DNA of 64,000 nucleotides from Alteromonas sp. C1M14. GTDB lineage: Bacteria; Pseudomonadota; Gammaproteobacteria; Enterobacterales; Alteromonadaceae. Location: contig NZ_JAHKQF010000015.1 of the NCBI RefSeq assembly GCF_018860965.1, forward strand, positions 124,001 to 188,000, given 5' to 3'. A model generated the notes under the pieces. That model saw only the letters and a list, made by a program, of their open reading frames with translations, ran no database searches and was not told the origin of the DNA. The position numbers were made by a program, and so were the translations under genes. Below are positions 1 through 8,868 of this stretch, piece after piece. The first letter of the stretch is position 1; each line of letters opens with the position of its first letter.

Positions 1-834
1 AAATTCCTGACGGGAGCAGCTAGGACAAGCGATAAAGTTGATGCCACGAGAACGGATACGCAGTGATTTAAGGATATCGAAACCCACTTTTATCTCTTCT
101 ACTGGATCTGCCGCCAACGAGACCCGAATGGTATCGCCAATGCCTTCGGCCAACAGCATGCCAAGCCCAACTGCACTTTTAACCGCGCCGGCCCGTTGTC
201 CACCCGCTTCGGTGATCCCCAAATGTAAGGGTTGGTCAATTTGGCGAGCCAATAACCGATATGCACCTACGGCTAAAAATACATCAGAGGCCTTTACACT
301 CACCTTAAATTGGTCGAAGTTAAGCTTATCTAATATATCCACATGACGCATGGCCGATTCCACTAAAGCTTCGGGAGTGGGTTCGCCGTATTTTTCTTGT
401 AAGTCGCGCTCTAGCGAACCGCCATTAACGCCAATGCGAATGGGAATGCCTTTATCTTTGGCACAATCTACCACCGACTTTACCCGTTCCAGATTACCGA
501 TATTTCCTGGGTTTATACGTAAACAATCCACGCCGTATTCCGCTACTTTTAGCGCAATACGATAGTCAAAATGGATATCCGCCACTAAAGGCACCGATAC
601 TTGCTTGCGGATGGCTTTAAACGCTTCCGCTGCATCCATGGTCGGTACCGACACGCGAACGATTTCTCCGCCCACCGCAACAATACGATTAATTTGGGCG
701 ACGGTGGCCTCAACGTCAGTCGTTGGGGTGTTTGTCATTGACTGCACAGCAATGGGTGCGCCATCGCCAATGGGTACACTACCCACGTTAATACGGGTTG
801 ATTTTCGACGTGTTATAGGGTTTTCAGTAAACAT
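1..834 (-). CDS. ispG: 4-hydroxy-3-methylbut-2-enyl-diphosphate synthase IspG, C-terminus outside window
   Basis: This is the penultimate enzyme of the MEP isoprenoid pathway, converting MEcPP to HMBPP with a [4Fe-4S] cluster in the cytoplasm. The visible 278 codons start with [20 protein letters not shown] and include the family signature around SMTNTPTTD. The reading frame runs off the window edge just after [10 protein letters not shown]. The two cysteines there fall at residues 270 and 273, the same numbers as the first two cluster ligands of the E. coli enzyme (established knowledge); the third cysteine must lie outside. The ATG is 2 nt after the rodZ stop, so the two genes are probably co-transcribed. 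The order rodZ-ispG is the usual gammaproteobacterial one. Confidence 0.96.
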   Translation of the reverse strand, partial: MFTENPITRRKSTRINVGSVPIGDGAPIAVQSMTNTPTTDVEATVAQINRIVAVGGEIVRVSVPTMDAAEAFKAIRKQVSVPLVADIHFDYRIALKVAEYGVDCLRINPGNIGNLERVKSVVDCAKDKGIPIRIGVNGGSLERDLQEKYGEPTPEALVESAMRHVDILDKLNFDQFKVSVKASDVFLAVGAYRLLARQIDQPLHLGITEAGGQRAGAVKSAVGLGMLLAEGIGDTIRVSLAADPVEEIKVGFDILKSLRIRSRGINFIACPSCSRQEF

Positions 835-836
835 GA

Positions 837-1844
837 TCAGTCCTGCATAGGTAACGAGAAACGCGCGATGCGTCCGTCCTGAAATTCAGAAATATCTACC
901 GCGTCTCCATCATAGTTAATGCTTACGCCATCAGGGGCGCCTAGGGTAACCTTAAAAGGAGGAATGCCGGAAATAGACATCACCCGGCCGGCGGTCTTAA
1001 CGCCATAGGCAATGGCTTCAGAAGTAGCGTCTTCAATATTTACCCAACAATCTTCAGCAAAGGTAAACTCCAAACTGACCGTCTCTGCCTGCTGGGCGTT
1101 GTCACTGTCGTTTTCTGTGGCGGCTGCTTGGGCAAGGGTGTTACTGGGCGCTTGACTGGCGGTCGGTGGTTGTGCAGCCAAATCTGCACCATCCACAGGT
1201 GCCGGTGTTTCATTTGCCCTTGCTTCATCCGTTAGTGAAGCGGCGGCTGGCGTGGCGAGTTCTCCGCCTTCAGACAGCACCTGGCCTTGCTCTACAGCAG
1301 AACCAGCACCACTTGAGTTCGCCGCCGGTGCCGTTGTATCAGTGTTATCACTGTCTGCCGATAAGGCCCTTACTGCTGCCGTGGTGGTGGTAGTGGTTTC
1401 GTTTTCCACCAACGCGGTTTTATCATCAGGCTGTTGATACCACCACACCACAAATGCAGCGAGCAACAGTAAAATAATAATCCAAGTTACCATCATCCAA
1501 CGATCATCATGGGCTTGCTTAGCAACACGACGGGAAAAACTTTGTAGCTTAGCGGGTGGCTTGGTGGTGGTATGAATTTTTTCAAATTCAACAATCACTA
1601 AATTATCATCAATGCCCACTTGCTTAGCATACATACGTACATAACCTTTCGCGAAGGTTACTGACATATTCTCATCAAGACGATCCGACTCAATGTCGGC
1701 AATATTTTGTTGCTTTAAAAACAACTTTTCAGCCATCTGAAGCTGGGTTAATCCCTGCTTTTCTCTGGCTTGGCGAAGCATAGTTCCCGGTGTAGGCGTA
1801 TCCTGAACCGGTTGTTCTTCAACCTGACTTTCTTTTGAACTCAT
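837..1844 (-). CDS. rodZ: Cytoskeleton/cell-shape protein RodZ
   Basis: RodZ is an inner-membrane protein linking MreB to the cell-wall elongation machinery. An N-terminal Cro/C1-type helix-turn-helix spans about residues 20-85 ([20 protein letters not shown]). A single membrane segment follows near 112-134 ([17 protein letters not shown]), then a low-complexity Thr/Ala-rich periplasmic linker with a run of six threonines, and a C-terminal DUF4115-type domain starting near [15 protein letters not shown]. The chosen ATG has AGG about 8 nt upstream; an in-frame TTG five codons earlier is possible but less likely. The length (335 aa) matches E. coli RodZ (337 aa). It lies 17 nt after pilF and directly before ispG. 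Confidence 0.93.
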   Translation of the reverse strand: MSSKESQVEEQPVQDTPTPGTMLRQAREKQGLTQLQMAEKLFLKQQNIADIESDRLDENMSVTFAKGYVRMYAKQVGIDDNLVIVEFEKIHTTTKPPAKLQSFSRRVAKQAHDDRWMMVTWIIILLLLAAFVVWWYQQPDDKTALVENETTTTTTAAVRALSADSDNTDTTAPAANSSGAGSAVEQGQVLSEGGELATPAAASLTDEARANETPAPVDGADLAAQPPTASQAPSNTLAQAAATENDSDNAQQAETVSLEFTFAEDCWVNIEDATSEAIAYGVKTAGRVMSISGIPPFKVTLGAPDGVSINYDGDAVDISEFQDGRIARFSLPMQD

Positions 1845-1861
1845 TCGATAACCTGTCAATA

Positions 1862-3142
1862 TTATTGAGGCGGTGTTAGACGCAGTTGCGTTCCGACTTC
1901 GATTTCGCTGGGATCAACGATAGAATTCCACTCCAACAAACGTGCCATTAAAATGTTGTAGCGAAGGGAAATGCGATAGAGATTCTCTCCCCGTTTGACC
2001 ACATGGTAACGGGTTTCTGAATTTTCTTCATCGTTATTTGAATTTGTGCTCGCCTGTTTTGTAGAAGCCTCTTCTGCTACAGCAGAAGGCGATACGGATT
2101 TCTCTGCCTCATCAGAGGCCTTTGTGGATGATGCATCAGCCTGTGTTGGGTAAGAACTAGCCCCTTGGCTTTCTGATGTCTGCGAAGATTTATCCACGTT
2201 ATCTTTGGCTTCTGGTGCTTCTGGTGCTTCAGGAGCGTGTTGTCCCCCCTCTTCGACTTCCGATGCTTTTGGTGTGTGTTGCGCAACGTCTTCGGCTGGT
2301 GACATGGGAGACGTTGGTTTCGCTTTAGGGGCCGTTCGTTCTGTCCGGGTTTTAACCCGAGTAACCATGCTGTGTTTTTCTTTTTCAGCCCGCAATTTTG
2401 CAACAAAGGCTTTGGCTGCCTGACTGTGAGGATAAAGTGAAATTAACATTTCACCATACCCTTGGGCAGTATGCTCATCTCCTTTGCCTTCAGCAATCTC
2501 AATGGCCAATTGTATCGAGTCGGGAGTCACTTTAGACACTTTTTCATAACGGCGTAAACTGTCAGAGGCCTTATCCCATTGGCTGGTTTTAATGTATAAC
2601 TCGGTGAGCATATACAAGCTGCTAGAACGACCAGGCTGATGATTTAAGGCATTTTCAAAGTAGCTAATAGCGCTTTCAGTTGCCCCCTGCTCTTCAGCGC
2701 AAATACCCATATTTTCATAGGTTTGTGCCGAATTAGCATACTGATTGTTCGCCAGCGCTTTGTTGAAATAAACCGTGGCTTTATCAAACTGTTTCTGCTG
2801 ACACAAATACGCACCGTAGCTGTTGGCAATATCGCCATCTCGGGGCGCTAAGTTAAGTGCATCTTCATAAGACGATTCGGCCCGCTCCCATTCCTCAACA
2901 GTTTGGTAGTAGTATGCTAGCGCATAATGCACATCAGCACTTCGGGGCGCAAATGACAACGCTTTATCCAGGTTTTGCTTTGCCTGCTGGTACTTGCCAT
3001 TTTTTAAATAGGTAAGACCCAGCGACACCCGGGTTTTTGCCGCCTCTTGTAAATCAAACTTTTCACCTTGAAAATTACCAGATGAATTCTGGCTTACACA
3101 TCCTGTCAGTACAACGACGATTGCGAGTACAACTAATCGCAT
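1862..3142 (-). CDS. pilF: Type IV pilus biogenesis lipoprotein PilF/PilW with C-terminal LysM domain
   Basis: PilF is an outer-membrane lipoprotein of TPR repeats that helps assemble the type IV pilus secretin. The first 15 residues end in the lipobox LTGC, so the mature protein starts at Cys15. TPR units fill about residues 36-245 (for example GLTYLKNGKYQQAKQNLDKA). A charged low-complexity linker follows, with APEAPEAPEA encoded by a 9-bp tandem repeat, and then a C-terminal LysM module (YHVVKRGENLYRISLRYNI...) at about 378-424. Classical PilF/PilW proteins are about 250 aa, so the linker plus LysM is an extension; LysM usually binds peptidoglycan. The gene sits in the standard rlmN-pilF-rodZ-ispG order. 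Confidence 0.9.
   Translation of the reverse strand: MRLVVLAIVVVLTGCVSQNSSGNFQGEKFDLQEAAKTRVSLGLTYLKNGKYQQAKQNLDKALSFAPRSADVHYALAYYYQTVEEWERAESSYEDALNLAPRDGDIANSYGAYLCQQKQFDKATVYFNKALANNQYANSAQTYENMGICAEEQGATESAISYFENALNHQPGRSSSLYMLTELYIKTSQWDKASDSLRRYEKVSKVTPDSIQLAIEIAEGKGDEHTAQGYGEMLISLYPHSQAAKAFVAKLRAEKEKHSMVTRVKTRTERTAPKAKPTSPMSPAEDVAQHTPKASEVEEGGQHAPEAPEAPEAKDNVDKSSQTSESQGASSYPTQADASSTKASDEAEKSVSPSAVAEEASTKQASTNSNNDEENSETRYHVVKRGENLYRISLRYNILMARLLEWNSIVDPSEIEVGTQLRLTPPQ
2208..2234. repeat. Three 9-bp tandem repeats inside pilF
   Basis: Three consecutive copies of GCTTCTGGT (the third has a final GGA-type change) lie in the linker-coding part of pilF and encode Pro-Glu-Ala units on the minus strand. 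Because the unit is a multiple of three, copy-number change would alter linker length without shifting the frame. Confidence 0.8.
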
Positions 3143-3168
3143 GAAGTTTCTACCTTTTCTGTTTTACA

Positions 3169-4287
3169 CTATTGAGCCATTTTTACCGATATTGCTTCGC
3201 CTTTCATCTGTTTCTTTAATAATCTTTTGGTTCTGTCTACCACATCGCCTACTAACTGCCCACAAGCAGCATCAATATCGTCACCCCGAGTTTTGCGCAC
3301 AACCACTGTCATACCATAGCCCATAAGGACTTTCGCAAATCTATCGATACGGGAATTACTTGAACACAAGTAAGGCGAACCTGGGTAAGGATTAAATGGG
3401 ATAAGGTTAATTTTACATGGTGTGTCTTTAAGCACTTGAGCAAGTTCATGGGCTTGATCTGTGCTGTCGTTAATGTTCGATAACATCACATATTCTACAG
3501 TCACTTTGCCTTGATTCGCTTTTGATTTGCTTAGATAGCGACGCACCGCGGCCAAGAACATCTCGATATTGTACTTTTTATTCACCGGAACAATTTCATC
3601 ACGTAAGGTGTCATTGGATGCGTGAAGGGAAATTGCCAACGCCACATCAATTTGATCGCCAAGTTTATCTAGCGCAGGTACGACTCCTGAGGTGCTTAAC
3701 GTCACCCGGCGTTTTGACAACCCAAACCCGAAATCATCCATCATCAGATCCATAGCGGGCACCACGTTTTTAAGATTCAGTAGTGGTTCGCCCATCCCCA
3801 TCATTACCACATTGGTAATGGGTCGTTTAGCGGTATCTTTGGACAAGCCCAAAAACGTTGCTACGCGCCATACTTGGCCGATAATTTCACTGACCGATAA
3901 GTTACGGTTAAAACCTTGTTGAGCGGTGGAACAGAATGTACATTCCAAAGCGCAGCCTACCTGGGAGGAAACACACAAGGTGGCACGCTCTGTTTCTGGG
4001 ATCCAAACAGACTCCACCTCTTGACCGCCATCCAGCGCCAAAGCGAATTTGATCGTGCCGTCACTGGCTTCTTGATAATAGGCGATCTCTGGGGCAACCA
4101 CTTCGCCATGTTCGAGCAGTTTTTGACGCAGGTTTTTATTCAGGTTCGTCATTTCATTAAAATCACTGACACCCTGCTGATAAATCCATTTCATGACCTG
4201 ATCGGCACGAAAAGGTTTTTCACCAATTTCAGCGAAAAATGCTTTTAGCCCCGCTCGGTTTAGATTTAAAAGATTTGTCTTTGCCAT
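3169..4287 (-). CDS. rlmN: Dual-specificity 23S rRNA/tRNA adenine-C2 methyltransferase RlmN
   Basis: This radical-SAM enzyme methylates C2 of A2503 in 23S rRNA and A37 in some tRNAs. The cluster motif CxxxCxxC appears as C112, C116 and C119 in [10 protein letters not shown]. Other family blocks are visible: [25 protein letters not shown], and the catalytic cysteine region [11 protein letters not shown]. The ATG at 4287 gives 372 aa, against 384 in E. coli, and begins [18 protein letters not shown], matching the conserved N-terminus. An upstream in-frame ATG at 4380 would add 31 residues unlike the family and was not used. It precedes pilF by 26 nt. Confidence 0.96.
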   Translation of the reverse strand: MAKTNLLNLNRAGLKAFFAEIGEKPFRADQVMKWIYQQGVSDFNEMTNLNKNLRQKLLEHGEVVAPEIAYYQEASDGTIKFALALDGGQEVESVWIPETERATLCVSSQVGCALECTFCSTAQQGFNRNLSVSEIIGQVWRVATFLGLSKDTAKRPITNVVMMGMGEPLLNLKNVVPAMDLMMDDFGFGLSKRRVTLSTSGVVPALDKLGDQIDVALAISLHASNDTLRDEIVPVNKKYNIEMFLAAVRRYLSKSKANQGKVTVEYVMLSNINDSTDQAHELAQVLKDTPCKINLIPFNPYPGSPYLCSSNSRIDRFAKVLMGYGMTVVVRKTRGDDIDAACGQLVGDVVDRTKRLLKKQMKGEAISVKMAQ

Positions 4288-4685
4288 AAATGCCGATGAC
4301 CCTAATTTGTGTCTTGAATATGAAAATAATTTGTCACACTTGCGACACCACCAGACGACGCGAACAAAACGCGAATACATCCTCCATGATTACGGTGTCA
4401 GGTAACGTAGATAACATCGATTCACTACTTTTTAAAAAGTGAAGCGAACCAAAGGCAAGCGAGACTGCGCAAATTTTAGCCGCACATTCTACCATACCAA
4501 AAGGTGGTTAGAAAGCTGATAACCGTGAGGTGAAGCACTTCCCTGCTTATTCAGTGAACCTTCGATAAACCTCAAGGTATTCACGATCGCCGCCATTGAG
4601 ATTTATTAACTAAATTGCTACCGTTTTTGGCGCCTTTAAAAACAACATTTTCGGGCTATGCACCCGATATCTTTTGGAGTACCTA
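4288..4685. other. Divergent intergenic region between rlmN and the M3 peptidase gene
   Basis: This stretch of about 400 bases holds no convincing gene. It should contain the promoters of two divergent genes. A short palindrome (TCACTACTTTTTAAAAAGTGA, split by one base) lies at about 4431-4452. No confident -35/-10 pair stands out on either strand. The Shine-Dalgarno GGAG for the peptidase gene is at its right edge. Confidence 0.5.
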
Positions 4686-6830
4686 ATGAATAAATCCCTG
4701 ACGGCAACGGCCGTTGCTGTTGTGCTTTCCCTAACCGGCTGTAGCACGGAACAATCAATGCAACAAACTTCGCAAAACAATAGCTCTCAAAACGCGGCAT
4801 CCATGGAGCAAGGTGACAACGCGCTGCTTAAGCCCAGTTCTCTTGACTATCAAGCACCCGAATTCGACAAAATCAAAACCGAAGATTATGTGCCGGCTTT
4901 CATGAAAGGAATGGAAGAGCAATCAGCAGAAATTAGCGAGATTGCTAATAACCAAGCGGCACCTTCTTTTGAAAATACCATTTTGGCCATTGAAAAGAGT
5001 GGCGGACTTCTAAACCGAGTCAGTACCATTTTCTTCGGCCTTTCAAGTATTGTATCAAACGACGAAATTCAGCGCATTGAAGCGGACATGTCGCCGAAGC
5101 TGACAGCTCACCAAGACAAAATTTACCTCAATAACACCTTATTCGAACGCGTTAAGGCGGTTTACGAGCAAAAAGATTCATTGCCCGCTGACGACAAACG
5201 ACTAACCGAATACTATTACGAGAAATTCGTTCGTGCTGGTGCAAACCTTAATGAATCGCAAAAAGCGCAAGTACGTGAAATAAACGAAAGTCTTTCTAAT
5301 CTGACTACCGCGTTTTCACAAAATATCTTAGCGTCATTTAAAAATGACACTATCTTAGTGACCGACGAAGCTAAACTAGCTGGCGTGTCTGATACCGATA
5401 AAGCCGGTTTAAAAGCCGCGGCAGAAGAAGCGGGAAAAGAGGGTTACCTTATTACGTTGGTAAATACCACTCGTCAACCGCTACTGCGTAACCTCAGTAA
5501 TCGAGAACTCCGTAAAGAAATTTGGCAAACATCCGCCAATCGTGCACAGGTATCCAATGATCCTGTCATTCTTAAACTGACCCACTTGCGAGCCAAAAAA
5601 GCCGCACTATTAGGCTATCCTAACTGGGCCTCTTACAAGATCGCCAACCAAATGGCGAAAACACCAGAAAACGTATTGGCCATGCTTGACGACCTCGCGC
5701 CACAAGCGGTAGAAAAAGCCCGTCAAGAAGCCAAGGATATCGAAGCGGCAATGCATGCAGATGGCATTCAAGGTGATGTTCAGCCTTGGGATTGGGCTTA
5801 TTATGCAGAAAAAATTCGCACTGAGCGGTTCGATATCGCTGACAGTACCATTAAGCCTTACTTTGAATTAAATTCAGTACTCGAAAATGGCTTATTCTTC
5901 GCCATGAATAAGCTGTACGGGATTACCTTTAAAGAACGCAAAGATCTGCCTTTATATGTAGAAGATGCCCGGGTATTTGAAGTATTTGACGACGACGGCA
6001 GCTCTATCGGTCTATTTTACTTCGACCCCTATGCCCGCAAAGGTAAGAAAGGCGGTGCTTGGATGAGTGCCTTTGTTACTCAGTCTTTCCTGTATGACAA
6101 CAAGCCTGTGGTTTATAACGAGCTTAATATCACCAAGCCGGCTCCTGGCGAACCGACTTTATTGACCTTTGACGAAACCCAAACCTTGTTCCATGAATTT
6201 GGTCATGCTGCCCATGGCTTGTTCTCACAAGTGAAATACCCAAGTGTTGCGGGTACAAGTACAGCGCGAGACTTTGTTGAGTTTCCCTCTCAATTTAATG
6301 AAGACTGGTGTATCGAGCCTACCGTTCTCGCTAACTATGCTAAACATTATAAAACAGGAGAAGTGATCCCCCAGGAACTCTTGAACAACCTGTTAAAATC
6401 AGTCACGTTTAATCAAGGGTTTAACACTGTTGAATACCTAGGTTCGGCATTGCTGGATATGGAATGGCATATGATAGGTGCTGACGAAGAGATTACCGAT
6501 GTGGCCGCTTTTGAAGCCGAAGCATTGAAAAAACACGGGATAGATTACGCCCCAGTACCGCCTCGTTATAAATCAGCTTACTTCAGCCATACCTTCGCCG
6601 GTGGTTACTCAGCAGGTTACTATGCATACTTATGGACAGAAGTACTCGCAGCCGACGCCTTTACCTATATGAAGGATAACGGTGGACTGAGTCGTGAAAA
6701 TGGCGATGCTTTCCGCAAAGACATACTGTCGAAAGGAAATAGCGAAGACCTGATGGAAAATTACATTTCTTTCCGTGGTCAAAAGCCCACTGTGGATGCC
6801 TTGATGAAACGCCGAGGTTTAGTAGAGTAA
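4686..6830 (+). CDS. M3 family metallopeptidase (oligopeptidase/peptidyl-dipeptidase Dcp-like), lipoprotein
   Basis: This is a zinc metallopeptidase of the thimet oligopeptidase/Dcp (M3A) family, which cleaves short peptides. The zinc motif HEFGH is at residues 503-507, within TLFHEFGHAAHG, with the downstream glutamate block DFVEFPSQFNEDW. A signal peptide ends in the lipobox LTGC, so the protein is probably anchored to a membrane facing the periplasm. The ATG at 4686 is preceded by TTTTGGAGT, a clear ribosome-binding site; a TTG four codons upstream overlaps that site and was rejected. The mature length (about 700 aa) fits the family. It stands alone, followed by a hairpin and then a bidirectional terminator. 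Confidence 0.93.
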   Translation: MNKSLTATAVAVVLSLTGCSTEQSMQQTSQNNSSQNAASMEQGDNALLKPSSLDYQAPEFDKIKTEDYVPAFMKGMEEQSAEISEIANNQAAPSFENTILAIEKSGGLLNRVSTIFFGLSSIVSNDEIQRIEADMSPKLTAHQDKIYLNNTLFERVKAVYEQKDSLPADDKRLTEYYYEKFVRAGANLNESQKAQVREINESLSNLTTAFSQNILASFKNDTILVTDEAKLAGVSDTDKAGLKAAAEEAGKEGYLITLVNTTRQPLLRNLSNRELRKEIWQTSANRAQVSNDPVILKLTHLRAKKAALLGYPNWASYKIANQMAKTPENVLAMLDDLAPQAVEKARQEAKDIEAAMHADGIQGDVQPWDWAYYAEKIRTERFDIADSTIKPYFELNSVLENGLFFAMNKLYGITFKERKDLPLYVEDARVFEVFDDDGSSIGLFYFDPYARKGKKGGAWMSAFVTQSFLYDNKPVVYNELNITKPAPGEPTLLTFDETQTLFHEFGHAAHGLFSQVKYPSVAGTSTARDFVEFPSQFNEDWCIEPTVLANYAKHYKTGEVIPQELLNNLLKSVTFNQGFNTVEYLGSALLDMEWHMIGADEEITDVAAFEAEALKKHGIDYAPVPPRYKSAYFSHTFAGGYSAGYYAYLWTEVLAADAFTYMKDNGGLSRENGDAFRKDILSKGNSEDLMENYISFRGQKPTVDALMKRRGLVE

Positions 6831-6841
6831 TTCTGACGAAT

Positions 6842-6869
6842 ACAGGCGCTGGAACGTTTTAGCGCCTGT
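6842..6869. other. Inverted repeat after the M3 peptidase gene
   Basis: ACAGGCGCT and AGCGCCTGT form a 9-bp perfect stem around a 10-nt spacer just after the peptidase stop codon. There is no T-tract, so it is not a canonical terminator by itself. It may stabilise the 3' end of the transcript. Confidence 0.55.
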
Positions 6870-6888
6870 TAGTCCACGAGTTACCAAC

Positions 6889-6918
6889 AAAAAAGGAGAG
6901 CTTTCGCTCTCCTTTTTT
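6889..6918. terminator. Bidirectional rho-independent terminator
   Basis: A GGAGAGC/GCTCTCC stem with a TTTC loop is flanked by six A's on the left and six T's on the right, so it can end transcription from both the M3 peptidase gene (plus) and ndk (minus), which converge here. Confidence 0.9.
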
Positions 6919-6935
6919 ATTACCTCGCGCTCAAA

Positions 6936-7367
6936 TTAACGAGTGCGTGGACAAATTTCTTCATCAGAAAAGAAATAAGCAATTTCACGAGCAGCAGATT
7001 CAGGGGCATCAGAGCCATGCACTGCATTTTCGTCGATTGACGCAGCGAAATCAGAACGCAATGTACCGGCAGCGGCATCCGCTGGGTTAGTTGCACCCAT
7101 GATTTCACGATTCTTAACAACTGCATTTTCGCCTTCAAGAACCTGAACCATTACAGGACCTGAAGTCATAAAGTCTACCAGGGCGCCAAAAAAAGGACGC
7201 TCTTTATGTTCAGCGTAGAAACCTTCGGCCTGTTCTTTACTCATATGCACCATTTTAGATGCAACAATGCGCAGACCCGCAGCTTCAAAACGGTTGTAGA
7301 TAGCACCGATTACGTTTTTCGCTACGGCATCAGGCTTAATAATTGAAAAAGTACGCTCAAGAGCCAT
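6936..7367 (-). CDS. ndk: Nucleoside diphosphate kinase
   Basis: Ndk transfers the gamma phosphate from ATP to other nucleoside diphosphates through a phosphohistidine. The protein is 143 aa, the usual length, and starts [15 protein letters not shown], with the catalytic histidine in the signature NAVHGSD near residue 117. The ATG follows a GGAG/AGAAAG ribosome-binding region. In many gammaproteobacteria ndk lies between the isc operon and rlmN-pilF. Here it sits between the suf genes and rlmN, separated from rlmN by the inserted peptidase gene. Confidence 0.98.
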   Translation of the reverse strand: MALERTFSIIKPDAVAKNVIGAIYNRFEAAGLRIVASKMVHMSKEQAEGFYAEHKERPFFGALVDFMTSGPVMVQVLEGENAVVKNREIMGATNPADAAAGTLRSDFAASIDENAVHGSDAPESAAREIAYFFSDEEICPRTR

Positions 7368-7406
7368 TCTTCTTTCTCCAATGAATCAATATAATTTTGG
7401 CCGCGA

Positions 7407-7435
7407 ATTATAGGCAATTCCCAAGGTAATGACCA
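7407..7435 (-). promoter_or_regulatory. Candidate sigma-70 promoter of ndk
   Basis: On the minus strand a perfect -10 TATAAT (7407-7412) is preceded at 17 nt by TGGTCA (7430-7435). It lies about 40 bases upstream of the ndk ATG, suggesting ndk can be transcribed independently of the suf genes. Confidence 0.55.
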
Positions 7436-7517
7436 GAGGGAATATGGAATACCTTTCATTGCGCGGCAAATTAAAGACTAAGTTTAGGCTTACGCCTGTG
7501 AAACTATCATGACAACA

Positions 7518-7937
7518 CTAATTAACGGACTGTTTTGCCAATGTTTGAATTCTACTGACGATTGCTCGTAACCCATTACCTCGAGTTGGAGAAATATGAC
7601 GCTCTAAATCTAGCTGAGCAAAATACTGAGCAATATCGAAATCAAGAATTTGTCGCGGCGTTTTATTGTTGTAAGCCGCCATCACCAGCGCGAGTAACCC
7701 TTGCACAATAATCGCATCGCTATCTACGGAAAAGCGGATCACGCCATTATCGAGCGTAGAATCAAGCCAAACACTACTTTGACAGCCTCTGACAAGATTA
7801 GCGTCTGTTTTTTTCTCTTTTGGCATCTGAGGAATCGATTTCCCCAGATCAATAATGTATTGATAACGCTGTTCCCAGTCATCAAAAAACGCTAAGTCGT
7901 CAATGATCTCCTGACTATCAGGCAAAGACATACTCAT
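7518..7937 (-). CDS. sufE: Cysteine desulfuration protein SufE
   Basis: SufE accepts sulfane sulfur from SufS on a conserved cysteine and passes it to the SufBCD scaffold. The acceptor is Cys52 in VRGCQSSVW, matching E. coli Cys51 (family knowledge). The 139-aa length is normal. The ATG at 7937 is preceded by AAGGA; a second in-frame ATG two codons later is also possible. It is the last gene of the suf block and starts 15 nt after sufT ends, so it is probably in the same transcript. Confidence 0.95.
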   Translation of the reverse strand: MSMSLPDSQEIIDDLAFFDDWEQRYQYIIDLGKSIPQMPKEKKTDANLVRGCQSSVWLDSTLDNGVIRFSVDSDAIIVQGLLALVMAAYNNKTPRQILDFDIAQYFAQLDLERHISPTRGNGLRAIVSRIQTLAKQSVN

Positions 7938-7952
7938 TTTTATTCCTTGTAC

Positions 7953-8492
7953 TTAGAAAAATAAACCGGCTTCAAGCTGGGCTTCTTCGCTCATCATGTC
8001 TCGTGACCATGGTGGGTCGAACACTAACGCCACATGAACCGAGTCAACGTTTGGCACCATTGCAACGCGATATTCAACGTCACCCACTAATACAGGCCCC
8101 ATGCCACATCCTGGCGCCGTCAAGGTCATGTTCACAGAAACCGATTTTTGGTCTTGATCCACAGCAACCTGATAAATTAAGCCTAACGACACTAAATTGA
8201 TGGGGATTTCAGGATCGTAGATGGTTTCTAACGCTTCCCAAATCTGCTTCTCATCAATGTTTCCATCATTGGGGGATGGAAAATCCAACACCATCGCCTT
8301 GCGCCCGATAGCATCTGCATCGGTGCCATCAATGCGATACATGTTGCCACGCCACATAATGGTATAATTACCGCCTAGTTCCTGGGTGATGGTAACGAAC
8401 TCGCCTTCCGGGATAGTAGAAACCTGCCCTGCAGGAACGAGTCTAGCTTTGCAGTCACGTTCTGTGACCACCATTTTCTGTGCTTTTGCCAA
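7953..8492 (-). CDS. sufT: Putative Fe-S cluster assembly protein SufT (MIP18/DUF59 family)
   Basis: SufT-type proteins help mature Fe-S proteins; the exact chemistry is not settled. The N-terminal part carries VVTERDCKARLVPAG and GGNYTIMWRGNMYRIDG, typical of the SufT N-terminal extension. The C-terminal half (about 85-179) is a MIP18/DUF59 domain with YDPEIPINLVSLGLIY and the conserved cysteine motif LTAPGCGMGP. The start is uncertain: a TTG at 8492 sits 5 nt after the preceding stop, and an ATG at 8474 would shorten the protein by six residues; neither has a strong ribosome-binding site. It is placed between the A-type carrier gene and sufE. Confidence 0.9.
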   Translation of the reverse strand: MAKAQKMVVTERDCKARLVPAGQVSTIPEGEFVTITQELGGNYTIMWRGNMYRIDGTDADAIGRKAMVLDFPSPNDGNIDEKQIWEALETIYDPEIPINLVSLGLIYQVAVDQDQKSVSVNMTLTAPGCGMGPVLVGDVEYRVAMVPNVDSVHVALVFDPPWSRDMMSEEAQLEAGLFF

Positions 8493-8497
8493 AATGT

Positions 8498-8854
8498 TTA
8501 ACCGATATTAAAGCTTTCGCCGCAGCCACATTCGTCTACGACATTAGGGTTATTATACTTAATCACACCGTTCACCCCTTCTTGCACATAATCAATTTCT
8601 GTATTTTTCACAAATTGAAGAGCATCTTGGGCTACCGCAACAGTGAGATTATCACTCGCAACCACTAATTCATCACCAGGTGCTGGACCGTCGGCCATAT
8701 CAAGAACGTAGGCGTAACCGGTGCATCCGCTTACTTTAGTTGATAGACGAATAACACTGCCAGGCTTTTTCGACACTTTGGTTTCAAAGTGTTTTACTGC
8801 GCTATCTGTTAGCGTAATCACGGTGTCAGAGGGAACGAAAGTTTCTACAGACAT
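8498..8854 (-). CDS. A-type Fe-S carrier (HesB/IscA/SufA family)
   Basis: A-type carriers bind or transfer [2Fe-2S]/[4Fe-4S] clusters. The three family cysteines are Cys44 (SGCTGYAY), Cys109 and Cys111 (DECGCGESF) in a 118-aa protein. The ATG follows the strong ribosome-binding site GAGGAGG. By position, between sufS and sufT, it serves as the SufA of this cluster; distinguishing SufA from IscA or ErpA by eye is not reliable. It begins 14 nt after sufS. Confidence 0.92.
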   Translation of the reverse strand: MSVETFVPSDTVITLTDSAVKHFETKVSKKPGSVIRLSTKVSGCTGYAYVLDMADGPAPGDELVVASDNLTVAVAQDALQFVKNTEIDYVQEGVNGVIKYNNPNVVDECGCGESFNIG

Positions 8855-8868
8855 AAATTCCTCCTCGC

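Noticed and set aside
1381-1396. GTG trinucleotide run inside rodZ as a phase-variation tract
   Set aside because: It is short, and a 3-nt unit in coding sequence changes only the number of threonines, not the frame.
4288-4380. In-frame upstream extension of rlmN with an ATG next to GGAGG
   Set aside because: The 31 added residues are unlike RlmN proteins, and the GGAGG directly touches the ATG, so spacing is unsuitable. The ATG at 4287 fits the family N-terminus.
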